From Vagococcus teuberi (lineage in GTDB: Bacteria; Bacillota; Bacilli; Lactobacillales; Vagococcaceae), in contig NZ_CP017267.1 of assembly GCF_001870205.1 (NCBI RefSeq), positions 1,600,501 to 1,664,500 on the forward strand: a stretch of DNA of 64,000 nucleotides, read 5' to 3'. The notes under the pieces are model-generated. The model saw nothing but the letters and a program-made list of their open reading frames with translations. It was not told the origin of the DNA and made no database searches. The first letter of the stretch is position 1. Every line of letters begins with the position of its first letter. Positions 54,133-62,668 of this stretch are shown here, piece after piece. The translations under genes were made by a program, and so were the position numbers.

Positions 54133-55700
54133 TTATTCTATTGTTAATTTTGATAAGTCTTCAAATGTATAGATTGGAACTAAACCAGCTTCTTCAACAT
54201 GACTAATTGCCTTATTTGTTGCTAAAACCTTGCGATTATCAACAATCGGATAAAATACTGCATCATTTGCAATTTGTTGTTGTAACTTTACATAAATTTC
54301 TTTTCGTTTGTTTTTATCCATTTGGATGGCACCATTATCGAATAGCTTATCGGTCACTTCACTATTGTATTGGAAGTAATTAGATGCTCCATCAGAAGCA
54401 AATAACCTTGAATATAAGTCAGGGTCATTTCCCATTATGTATCCCCCATAAACAAATCATATTTAGTTGAACCTGGTTTTTTTAATTCTGTAAAGATAGC
54501 TGCTCCATCTCCTCCAGCTAACTCAACAGTAATACCTGCTTTTTGAAGCTGTTGTTGTATCAAAGTAGCTTGAATTTTTTGAACGGGATCATCTGATGAA
54601 AAAGCTAGATTAAGATTGACCGATTCTACCCCTGCTTCTTTTAATAAATTTTTTGATTTCTCAATACTAGTTTCATATTTTTCTACATCTTCTGTTGAAA
54701 ACGGATTTGCTGGTGGTAATATCGAGTACACATTTTCATAGTATTTATCCGACAAATATCCTGCCTTATTTAATTCATCTTTATTTAATGCATATAAAAC
54801 AGCCTGTCTCACCTTAACATCTTTCAGAGTATCAGAAGCATTATTAAGCCCCATGTATCCTACACGATTCTCACTGTACTCATATGTTTTTAAATCATCG
54901 CCATCTAATTCTTTGATATCATTAGGTAAAACAAAAGAAGCATCTATTTCACCTTTTTTTAAAGCTAATTTGGTAGTATCTGCATTACTTATTATTCTAA
55001 AAGTCACCTTAGGTATTGACGGTTTGCCACCATAATACGAGTCATTTGCTTCAAATTGAATGTATTCACCACGTTTATATTTAGTTTGTTTATAAGGTCC
55101 AGTTCCAACTGGATTAGCTTTTAACTCATTCGCCGTAAAATCGGGTTCGCTTTTAAATATATGCTCAGGAATAATATATGTTTCTGTTGCGATATTATTA
55201 ATTGCTGCTGCACTCACAGAAGGTAAATTAAATTTAACAGTTGCTTCATCAATCTTTTCTATGGTGATGGGTTTATCTCCTACCCATAAATTATCTGAAT
55301 TTCCATTCTCTTTCTTAACTTTTTCACCATATGTAAACACAACATCATCAGCAGTAAAATCCTCACCATCCGACCATTTTATATTATCTTTTAACTTAAC
55401 AATTAAAGATTTCCCATCAGTTGCTGGTTCTAAACTCTCCGCTAGTTCCATTTTTTGACTACCGTCACCTTCAATTCTAACTAGTGGGGAATAAATCATA
55501 TTTGTGACAGTCAATCCCCAACGATCACTCGTAGTTATAGGGTTTAATGATGTGGGATCCCCACTAATTGCATAAGTAAACGTATCTTTGTCTTTTTTAC
55601 TATTTGCTTCTGTTGATTTAGTTGTACCATTGTCGCTCTTACACCCTGTTAAAGCAAACGTCGCTAATACTACTGCCCCTAAAACCCATTTTTTCTCCAT
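54133..55700 (-). pseudogene. Peptide ABC transporter substrate-binding lipoprotein, frameshifted
   Basis: Start ATG 55700 (MEKKWVLGAVVLATFALTGC), with AGGAGA upstream and a lipobox ending at Cys20; an ATG at 55751 would precede the ribosome site. The SBP_bac_5 domain (RWGLTVTNMIYSPLVRI, NIKWSDGEDFTADDVVFTY, NPVGTGPYK) stays open to YDLFMGDT and then stops at 54435. The C-terminal 100 residues continue from 54435 in another frame. Adding one G to the five-G run at 54443-54447 gives YDLFMGGYIMGNDPDLYS and ~521 residues, normal for the family. A G-run length change is a classic slippage or sequencing-error site. Confidence 0.9.
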
Positions 55701-55766
55701 CAAATCTCTCCTTTTTACATGACTAATTGATTTAAAGGATCTTTTAATCATTTTTTAATAGTCTAC

Positions 55767-55796
55767 AGTATAGCGAATAACTTTAGTATCTGTCAA
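55767..55796 (-). promoter_or_regulatory. Strong promoter of the peptide transporter operon
   Basis: On the minus strand: consensus TTGACA (55791-55796), an 18-base spacer and TATACT (55767-55772), about 67 bases before the binding protein start. Confidence 0.8.
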
Positions 55797-56111
55797 TTAA
55801 ATACTTATTTTTAGTACAAATGTTTTCCATTAGTTTATTTACTACGTTTTTTATAATTACTTTTTACAAGTTTAATATTTAATTATTTTAATACCATTAT
55901 CCTCACTTTATCTATTTATTATTTTCATTTAAAATAATAATTACTTTTAGCAAAATACAATCTTTTAAAGTAATCTAAATCCTCACTTAAAATAAATTAA
56001 TAATTTTTTTAATAACGCCAATTATAAAATTAAGCTAGACAACTAAATAAATCATTTGTGACACACTCAAATTGTATTTCCGACCAAAGAAAACAATGAG
56101 AACGATCACAA
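55797..56111. other. Gene-free AT-rich stretch upstream of the transporter
   Basis: About 315 bases, very AT-rich. It holds only an inverted pair TCATTTGTGA (near 56050) and TCACAAATGA (near 56105), which borders the IS30 remnant and may be its left terminal or subterminal repeat. No open frame or RNA gene is recognised. Confidence 0.5.
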
Positions 56112-56508
56112 ATGACCTGTACACATCTTAATACAGATGAACTCATTTTAATAGAATCATATTATTACCAAAATAAGAAAGTAATGTTTGTTGCTAAACA
56201 ATTGAAACGATTATCTATATGTCTATAACGCATTAAACGGTGGGTAATCCATTCTTGACTATTTTAAATTGATATCTATTTTTCTGATTCTGGAATCCCA
56301 TCCCAAAGAGGTTTAAACGGACATTATAATGGATTACTACGTCAAGATGGATTACCTAAAAATGGATTTAATCGAATTTGATGTTACACTCATTCATTCT
56401 GTTGTTTCAAGAAGAAATAATATTTCTAGAAAATCATTAACCTATAAAACACCGTTAGAAATCTTTTTAAGTTATATAGACAGGGATATTTCGTCTATCT
56501 TAATTTGA
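56112..56508 (+). pseudogene. Eroded IS30-family transposase remnant
   Basis: The start encodes MTCTHLNTDELILIESYYYQ...VAKQLKR, the helix-turn-helix region of IS30 transposases. After a large internal deletion and frame changes, pieces of the catalytic C-terminus follow: SDSGIPSQRGLNGHYNGLLRQDGLPKNGFN, then SVVSRRNNISRKSLTYKTPLEIFLSYI. Only ~400 of ~1000 bases remain and several stops interrupt it. It lies between the peptide and methionine transporter operons and is clearly inactive. Confidence 0.85.
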
Positions 56509-56577
56509 AAAAATAAATAATAAAAAAATATGACATTTTTAATCAATTTATTTTACAAATTAAAGTGGAACTAATTT

Positions 56578-57405
56578 TTAAAATGCTGGAATAGCTGTTT
56601 TACTATGTTCTTTTTCGATATATTCTTTCACTGCTTTACTTGCCATCGCTTTTTTCAAAGCTTTAATTTTTTCAGAATCTTGATTGTCTTCTCTTGCAAC
56701 TAATGAGATTGCAAATCTTTCATCTACTGTATTTTCTAATAAAATGGCATCATCTGGAGTTAAGCTAACTTTTGCAATGTAAGCTGGATAGTTGTAAACC
56801 ATCGCCACATCTTTTTCGTTATAAGCTTCTGCTAAGTTTAATAAATCAACTGATAAAAATTCAATTTGTTTTGGATTTTTTTCAATATCTTTCAGTGTTC
56901 CATTAAAGCCAACACCATCTTTTAACTTAATTAATCCTTGCTCATTTAAAATCGCTAATGCACGGCCTTCATTTGAAACGTCACTTGGAATAGCAATTTT
57001 CGCTTTATCAGGAATCTCATCAACTGATTTATAGTCTTTTGAATAGTAACCAACTTTTGCATTATAAATAGGTTGAATCACCACTAAGTTTGCATCTTTT
57101 TCTTGGTTAAATTTCATCATATATGGTTTGTGTTGTGCGAAATTCGCATCAACTTCTTTATTTTTTAACATTTCATTGTACTGGATGTTATCTGTTACTT
57201 GAACCAATTCAACATCCCATCCATCTTTTTTTGCTTCTTCTTTTGCGACATTGACAATATCAGTCATTGGTGGTGCTTGAGAAGCTACTTTGATGATTTT
57301 ATCTTCTTTTGGTTTTTCTTCTTTTTTACTTTCTTCTGCTTTTCCACATGCTACTAACCCTAATGTTAAACCTAACAACATCACATATTTAAAACTTTTT
57401 TTCAT
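56578..57405 (-). CDS. metQ: Methionine ABC transporter substrate-binding lipoprotein MetQ
   Basis: A 275-residue NlpA-family lipoprotein. Signal peptide with lipobox LVAC (Cys20), then VASQAPPMTDIVNVAKEEAKKDGWDVELVQVTDN, KEVDANFAQHKPYMMKFN and KIAIPSDVSNEGRALAILNEQGLIKL, the family's binding-site blocks. It would bind methionine outside the membrane. The start overlaps the metI stop by one base; it is the last gene of metN-metI-metQ. Confidence 0.93.
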   Translation of the reverse strand: MKKSFKYVMLLGLTLGLVACGKAEESKKEEKPKEDKIIKVASQAPPMTDIVNVAKEEAKKDGWDVELVQVTDNIQYNEMLKNKEVDANFAQHKPYMMKFNQEKDANLVVIQPIYNAKVGYYSKDYKSVDEIPDKAKIAIPSDVSNEGRALAILNEQGLIKLKDGVGFNGTLKDIEKNPKQIEFLSVDLLNLAEAYNEKDVAMVYNYPAYIAKVSLTPDDAILLENTVDERFAISLVAREDNQDSEKIKALKKAMASKAVKEYIEKEHSKTAIPAF

Positions 57406-58082
57406 TATGACAACGTCCTTTTATCTAATTTTTTTGCTATTTTATACCCTACTAATTGAATCAATCCAACTAACACAATCATGATGACGATAGCAAGCAT
57501 CATCACGATGTATTCATAACGTTGATAGCCATACCGTATGGCGAAGTCTCCAATTCCTCCACCACCAACTACTCCCATTACAGTCGAATAAGATACCAAA
57601 CTAATTAACATCGATGTCGCACTTAATACCAAACCACTTCTTGCTTCAAGCCATAAAAAATGATACACGTGTTGCCATCTTGTCACACCTAATGACTCTG
57701 ATAAGATGAGCACACTTTTAGGAATATCTAATAACACTTGTTCACATAGTCTTGCGAAAATAGCAATTGCTACTAAACTAAGTGAAACGGATGCTGATTT
57801 TGGGCCAAATCCTGTCCCAACCATCACACGTGTCAAAGGAATCAATGTTACAACCAATAATAAAAATGGAAATGAGCGAATAATATTAACATAACTTGAT
57901 GAGATATTATAGAGACATCTTTGTTGCCATGTTTCTTTTTTGCGACATAGAAATAGTACAGTCCCTATTATCAAACCAAACACCATACCAAATACCATGC
58001 TCACACCAATCATATACATCGTCTGTTTAAGAGCTAACACTAATTCTGGTAAATAAATCATCGCATCTTTTAAAGATGTCAT
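57405..58082 (-). CDS. metI: Methionine ABC transporter permease MetI
   Basis: A 225-residue permease with five hydrophobic segments. It has VNIIRSFPFLLLVVTLIPLTRVMVGTGFGPKSASVSL (~58-95), typical of MetI, and the ATPase-contact loop ILSESLGVTRWQHVYHFLWLEARSGLVL (~127). It overlaps metN by 4 bases. Confidence 0.93.
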   Translation of the reverse strand: MTSLKDAMIYLPELVLALKQTMYMIGVSMVFGMVFGLIIGTVLFLCRKKETWQQRCLYNISSSYVNIIRSFPFLLLVVTLIPLTRVMVGTGFGPKSASVSLSLVAIAIFARLCEQVLLDIPKSVLILSESLGVTRWQHVYHFLWLEARSGLVLSATSMLISLVSYSTVMGVVGGGGIGDFAIRYGYQRYEYIVMMLAIVIMIVLVGLIQLVGYKIAKKLDKRTLS

Positions 58083-58798
58083 TCACTCAACCTCCTAAAG
58101 GCTTTGGTTGGGTATGAATAACACTCTACCTCATCTTGACTATGATTCACCTCAACGATATGACTAATTTGACCTTTATCTAATATCAAGCATTCATCAC
58201 AAAAAGATTTCACTTTATCTAAATCATGACTCACAAAAATGATGGTGGGCTGGTAGTCATCATGCACGTCTCTTAAAATTTGCAAGATTAGCTGGGCATT
58301 ATACTCATCTAACGCACTTGTTGCTTCATCTAACAAAATATATTTTGGCTTTGTCACTAAAGCTCTTGCCAACGCAACACGTTGTTTTTGTCCACCACTT
58401 AACATTGATGGGTAAACAGTTGCATAGTCTAGTAACCCAACTTTTTCCAACCAAAAAAGAGCTTGTGATTTATCTTTAATACCTTTTAGTTTTAGAGGTA
58501 AATGACTGTTTTCTAAAACGGTTAGATTATTAAGCAAATGATAATCTTGAAAGATCATACCCATTTGCTGTTTGAGAATACTCTTTTGTTTCCTTGTTAA
58601 GTCACGACAATCGACACCGTCTATCCAAAACTTTCCACCATCTATTGATGTACTTAAATTTAATATACTCAATAACGTTGATTTTCCCGAACCACTTTCA
58701 CCTACAACCCCATAGATGACACCATTTTTTATAGTTAATGAGATATTTTCCAAACTAAATTCCCCATAGACTTTTCTTACTTGATTTAACTGAATCAC
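58079..58798 (-). CDS. metN: Methionine ABC transporter ATP-binding protein MetN, GTG start
   Basis: The start is GTG 58798 (VIQLNQVRKVYGEFSLENISL), preceded by AAAGGAG with an 8-base spacer; in-frame ATGs further upstream lack a ribosome site. The 239 residues hold Walker A GVVGESGSGKSTLLSIL, signature MLSGGQKQRVALARALV, Walker B ILLDEATSALDE and FVSHDLDKV. It lacks the ~100-residue C-terminal ACT-like (NIL) domain of longer MetN proteins, so feedback inhibition by internal methionine is probably absent. Metabolite could in principle differ, but MetQ supports methionine. Confidence 0.9.
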   Translation of the reverse strand: MIQLNQVRKVYGEFSLENISLTIKNGVIYGVVGESGSGKSTLLSILNLSTSIDGGKFWIDGVDCRDLTRKQKSILKQQMGMIFQDYHLLNNLTVLENSHLPLKLKGIKDKSQALFWLEKVGLLDYATVYPSMLSGGQKQRVALARALVTKPKYILLDEATSALDEYNAQLILQILRDVHDDYQPTIIFVSHDLDKVKSFCDECLILDKGQISHIVEVNHSQDEVECYSYPTKAFRRLSE

Positions 58799-58881
58799 TT
58801 TTAATACTCCTTTACGTATACGGTACTGCTTATCGACATCACACATAGTAAAGGCTCTAAAACAAAAACGCAAAGCTATCA

Positions 58882-58920
58882 GAAAAAAAGAAGAAGATAA
58901 CACAATGGTCATCTTCTTCT
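58882..58920 (-). terminator. Terminator of the DUF72 gene
   Basis: AGAAGAAGAT pairs with ATCTTCTTCT (58889-58898 with 58911-58920); on the minus strand a run of seven Ts follows. It separates DUF72 from metNIQ. Confidence 0.88.
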
Positions 58921-59004
58921 AACGATTTAAATGATTGATAGGCTTGACTTTATAAATAACGTATCAAGTTTTTATACATACAATTTTGTTTTTTAGTGAA
59001 CTAT

Positions 59005-59832
59005 TTAAAACAAATTTAATTGAGTTGGATTTAGTCCTTGATACTCAATTTTTAATTTGTCTTTTAGTATTAAGGCGTTTTCTCCTGCATCGCCACCTGA
59101 ATTATTATTAAACACCACAACCACTTTTTTAGCTTTTATTTTTTCTATCTCTTTTGCTAGCTCATTTAGTTCTTCATCAGAATAACAATAGAGCGTACGT
59201 TTTTTCCGCCAGTCACTCGATTTTTCTGCCCAATAGCGTTTATTTCTACCATGAAGTCGTACATACGCGTAATCTGGTGTTGTGACTTCAGATAAAAAAG
59301 GAACTGAATGATGCACAACTTGTGGTTCATCAACACTCACCAATGTGTAATGATACTGAGTCATAAATTGCATCATCTCTTTTTTCACTGACTCACTGTA
59401 CCAAGTGCTACTTCGAAACTCTACAGCCATTGGATACTCTTTGAATCGTTCTCTCAACTGACGAAGATAGGTTACATTTTCTTTATTACAAATAAAGTAA
59501 CTAGGGAACTGACACAAAATGGTAGAGAGACGTTTTTGCTGAACTAAGGGTTCTAAAAATAATTTGAACGCTTCATCCATTTCTTTTTCATCCTGATAAT
59601 ACTCTTCTAACTTTGCATGTTTTGTCATGACTTTAAACGCCTTGATGCTAAAAGAAAAATTATTTGGTGTCTTATTTATCCAATTTTCACTGACTGTTGA
59701 TGCTTTTATCCCGTAAAAAGACGTATTCATTTCCACCACTGGAAATAGTGACGCGTAATCAGATAATGTTAAAAATGATTTATTCAGTAATTTTCCGTGT
59801 TCTCTAAACGTCGTTAACCCAATTTCTATCAT
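59005..59832 (-). CDS. DUF72 family protein
   Basis: A 275-residue TIM-barrel-like DUF72 protein. Typical parts are the start IEIGLTTFREHGKLL, FPVVEMNTSFYGI (~30), FSIKAFKVMTKHAKL, LCQFPSYFI (~105), MAVEFRSSTWYSESV (~133), YAYVRLHGRNKRYW (~187) and VVVFNNNSGGDAGENALILK near the end. Function unknown; a nuclease or lyase-like activity has been guessed for relatives. Monocistronic. Confidence 0.9.
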   Translation of the reverse strand: MIEIGLTTFREHGKLLNKSFLTLSDYASLFPVVEMNTSFYGIKASTVSENWINKTPNNFSFSIKAFKVMTKHAKLEEYYQDEKEMDEAFKLFLEPLVQQKRLSTILCQFPSYFICNKENVTYLRQLRERFKEYPMAVEFRSSTWYSESVKKEMMQFMTQYHYTLVSVDEPQVVHHSVPFLSEVTTPDYAYVRLHGRNKRYWAEKSSDWRKKRTLYCYSDEELNELAKEIEKIKAKKVVVVFNNNSGGDAGENALILKDKLKIEYQGLNPTQLNLF

Positions 59833-59854
59833 GTTATGTCATCCTTTTTCTATA

Positions 59855-59886
59855 AAAAAAGTATCAGATCATATGACCTGATACTA
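59855..59886 (-). terminator. Terminator after tRNA-Leu
   Basis: AGTATCAG-type arms (59860-59870 with 59875-59885) and a minus-strand T-run follow the tRNA gene by 6 bases. Confidence 0.85.
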
Positions 59887-59891
59887 GTTAA

Positions 59892-59977
59892 TGCGAGAAA
59901 AGGGACTTGAACCCTCACGAAGAATACTCTTCACAAGATCCTTAGTCTTGCTCGTCTGCCAATTCCGACATTCTCGC
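59892..59977 (-). tRNA. tRNA-Leu, anticodon AAG
   Basis: An 86-base class II tRNA. Acceptor arm GCGAGAA/TTCTCGC, D-loop GAATTGGCAGA typical of leucine tRNAs, anticodon stem CAAGA/TCTTG with loop CTAAGGA (anticodon AAG), a long variable arm and T-arm GAGGG/CCCTT. CCA is not encoded. A34 would be inosine if modified, so this tRNA could read several CUN codons. Confidence 0.93.
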
Positions 59978-60031
59978 TAATCGTAGTGTTATTCTACCAT
60001 ACATCCTTGGTTTTTTTCCACTACATTTTAG

Positions 60032-60478
60032 TTATTTTGATAAATAATGTAATTTTCCGCCACATTGACAGCGGTACTTTGATAAATTCAATCGTTTTTT
60101 ACGTTGAAATGTTTTCTTACACTTGGAACATTCTATAAGATAGACTTTTCTTTCTGGTGGTTCACGAAGTTGTGGGGTAAACCTTAAACCATCAACTTGT
60201 TTAAGTAGTTCTTTAAACTCTTTTTCTTTATGCTTATACCCTCTATTTTCTATATGTAAATGATAATGGCATAACTCATGTTTAATAATACCGATTAAAA
60301 CCTCCTCATCATAGACATCTAAAATAGCTGGATTAAAATCTAACTGGTGAGAAGATAAATGATATCTCCCACCAGTTGTTTTCAATCTTTTATTAAAAGA
60401 AGCTTGATGAAGAAATGGTTTATCAAAATACATTAGAGACGTTTTTTCTACTAAAGTCTGTAATTCACCATCGTTCAC
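60032..60478 (-). CDS. SprT-like zinc metalloprotease-fold protein
   Basis: A 148-residue SprT-like protein. The metal-binding motif HELCHYHLH is at ~67-75, and a C-terminal zinc ribbon uses CSKCKKTF (~118) and CQCGGKL. Eukaryotic relatives cleave DNA-protein crosslinks; the bacterial role is not settled. It follows tex by 13 bases and is probably cotranscribed with it. Confidence 0.9.
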   Translation of the reverse strand: MNDGELQTLVEKTSLMYFDKPFLHQASFNKRLKTTGGRYHLSSHQLDFNPAILDVYDEEVLIGIIKHELCHYHLHIENRGYKHKEKEFKELLKQVDGLRFTPQLREPPERKVYLIECSKCKKTFQRKKRLNLSKYRCQCGGKLHYLSK

Positions 60479-60491
60479 CTAGTGTCACTCC

Positions 60492-62666
60492 TTATTTTTG
60501 AGTTGGTTCAATCATTGTCAGTGTGATGCGTTGTTTTTGTACGTCCACATCTACTATCCACACTGTTACAACATCTCCAACTGCCACGACATCTGTTGGA
60601 TGCTTAATGTATGATTGGCTTAATTTTGAGATATGAACTAAACCATCTTGTTTCACTCCAATATCCACAAATGCACCAAAATCAACTACGTTTCTGACAG
60701 TCCCTTCTAACTGCATGCCTGGTTTCAAATCTTCCATTTTAAGAATATCTTTTCTTAAAAGTGGTGCAGCTAAATCATCACGCATATCACGTCCAGGTTG
60801 TCTTAACGCACTAATCACATCTTCAAGTGTTTCTTTACCAACTGATAATGTCTCACTCATTTTTTCAACAGAAACGGTTTCTAATTTGGCGTTGGTTTCC
60901 TCAGTACCAATTTCAGACATATCAATCGCTAATTCTTTTAATAATTGTTTTACTAATCCATAACTTTCAGGGTGAATACCTGTTGTATCTAAAATATTTT
61001 TAGCATTTGGAATACGTAAAAATCCAATTGATTGCTCGTATGCTTTTGGTCCTAAGCGTGGCACTTTTTTCAAGTTAGTACGGCTAGTAAATTCACCATT
61101 TTCTTCACGATAAATGACAATATTTTTAGCCGTTGTTTTGTTTAATCCAGCCACGTGTTGCAATAATTGGGCACTGGCTGTATTAACATTGACACCTACT
61201 TGGTTCACTACCATTTCCACAACAAAATCCAATTGTTCTCCCAAGCGTTTTTGAGAAACATCATGTTGGTATTGACCAACACCAACTGCTTTTGGATCAA
61301 TTTTTACAAGTTCTGCTAATGGATCTTGCAAACGTCGTCCGATACTAACAGCACTTCTTTCTTCAACTTGTAACTCAGGAAACTCTTCTCTAGCTGTGTC
61401 ACTTGCTGAGTAAACGGATGCTCCTGCCTCATTAACAATCACATAAAAAACAGGACGTTTCATTTCTTTCAGGCACTCTGAAACGAATGCTTCAGATTCA
61501 CGGCTAGCCGTTCCATTTCCTATAGCGACCATTTCAACTTTGTATTCATCTAATAATTTAATAAACTCAGGTTTAGCTTCTTCACGTTTTTTAGCATTAG
61601 CTGGTTTATGTGGATAAATGACATGCACAGCCAATAATTTACCTGTTGGGTCAACAATAGCTAGCTTACATCCTGTACGATAAGCCGGGTCAAACCCTAA
61701 TACAACTTTCCCTTTTAAAGGAGGTTGCAATAAGAGATTTTTTAGATTTTCTCCAAAAATCGAGATGGCTTGTTCATCTGCTTTTTCCGTTAATTCATTA
61801 CGTATTTCACGCTCAATTGCCGGTGCTATAAATCGTTTGTAACTATCTTCATAGGCTGCACGTATAAATGGTGTGGCAACACTTGTTTCACTCTTAACTA
61901 AATGGCGTTCAAAATATTGGAACACTCGGTTGCTATCAATTTCAATCGAAACTTTCAGGACACCTTCTTTTTCACCACGATTTGTTGCCAACACTCTATG
62001 AGATACCATTTTTTTCATAGGTTCAGAAAAGTCATAGTACATCTCATAGACACTTTTTTCATCTAATGATTTATCTTTTTCTTTTGTTGTATAAAGGCCT
62101 GTTTGTTTCGTCATATCACGTAACCATTCACGATAAGATGGTTCATCGCTAATCACTTCTGCAATGATTTCATGTGCTCCAGTTAACGCATCTTCAGATG
62201 TCTTAATTTCTTTTTCTTTGTTAATGTATTTAGCCGCTTCTTCTTCTACAGACCCATTTTCTGGAAAAGTCAGTAACCACTCGGCTAATGGTTCAAGACC
62301 ATTTTCTTTTGCAATAGTCGCCTTAGTACGACGTTTTTGTTTAAATGGGCGATACAAATCTTCCACTCGTTGCATTTTTTTTGCTGCATTAATTTTTTTC
62401 TCTAGGTCTTTTGTTAGCTTTCCTTGTTCGCTAATCAGTCTGATAACTTCTTCTTTACGTTTTACCAAACCTTCTATATAGGCGTGACGTTCTTCAATTT
62501 CTCTAATCTCAACTTCATCTAGACTTCCTGTTTGTTCTTTACGGTAGCGCGCAATAAAAGGAACCGTATTCCCTTCACTTAATAAGTGTAATACAGTCTC
62601 AATTTGTTTTCTTTTTATATTCGGTAATTCTTTTTCTAAAATGTCAAATACTTGTGTGTCTTGCAT
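60492..62666 (-). CDS. tex: Tex, S1-domain RNA-binding transcription accessory protein
   Basis: A 724-residue protein of normal length for Tex. Order of parts: helical N-terminus (EKELPNIKRKQIETVLHLLSEGNTVPFIARYRKEQTGSLDE), a YqgF/RNase H-like domain (VVLGFDPAYRTGCKLAIVDPTGKLLAVHVIYPH, ~320-440), helix-hairpin-helix repeats (~495-560) and a C-terminal S1 domain (~650-720, GMQLEGTVRNVVDFGAFVDIGVKQDGLVHISKLS). It binds nucleic acid and influences transcription and virulence gene expression in several bacteria; the exact role is unclear. Confidence 0.96.
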   Translation of the reverse strand: MQDTQVFDILEKELPNIKRKQIETVLHLLSEGNTVPFIARYRKEQTGSLDEVEIREIEERHAYIEGLVKRKEEVIRLISEQGKLTKDLEKKINAAKKMQRVEDLYRPFKQKRRTKATIAKENGLEPLAEWLLTFPENGSVEEEAAKYINKEKEIKTSEDALTGAHEIIAEVISDEPSYREWLRDMTKQTGLYTTKEKDKSLDEKSVYEMYYDFSEPMKKMVSHRVLATNRGEKEGVLKVSIEIDSNRVFQYFERHLVKSETSVATPFIRAAYEDSYKRFIAPAIEREIRNELTEKADEQAISIFGENLKNLLLQPPLKGKVVLGFDPAYRTGCKLAIVDPTGKLLAVHVIYPHKPANAKKREEAKPEFIKLLDEYKVEMVAIGNGTASRESEAFVSECLKEMKRPVFYVIVNEAGASVYSASDTAREEFPELQVEERSAVSIGRRLQDPLAELVKIDPKAVGVGQYQHDVSQKRLGEQLDFVVEMVVNQVGVNVNTASAQLLQHVAGLNKTTAKNIVIYREENGEFTSRTNLKKVPRLGPKAYEQSIGFLRIPNAKNILDTTGIHPESYGLVKQLLKELAIDMSEIGTEETNAKLETVSVEKMSETLSVGKETLEDVISALRQPGRDMRDDLAAPLLRKDILKMEDLKPGMQLEGTVRNVVDFGAFVDIGVKQDGLVHISKLSQSYIKHPTDVVAVGDVVTVWIVDVDVQKQRITLTMIEPTQK

Positions 62667-62668
62667 AG

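Noticed and set aside
58799-59004. A SAM riboswitch (S-box or SMK) or methionine T-box before metN
   Set aside because: No GGGTGGTACCGCG-like T-box motif and no recognisable S-box or SMK core; the hairpin there fits as the terminator of the upstream DUF72 gene.
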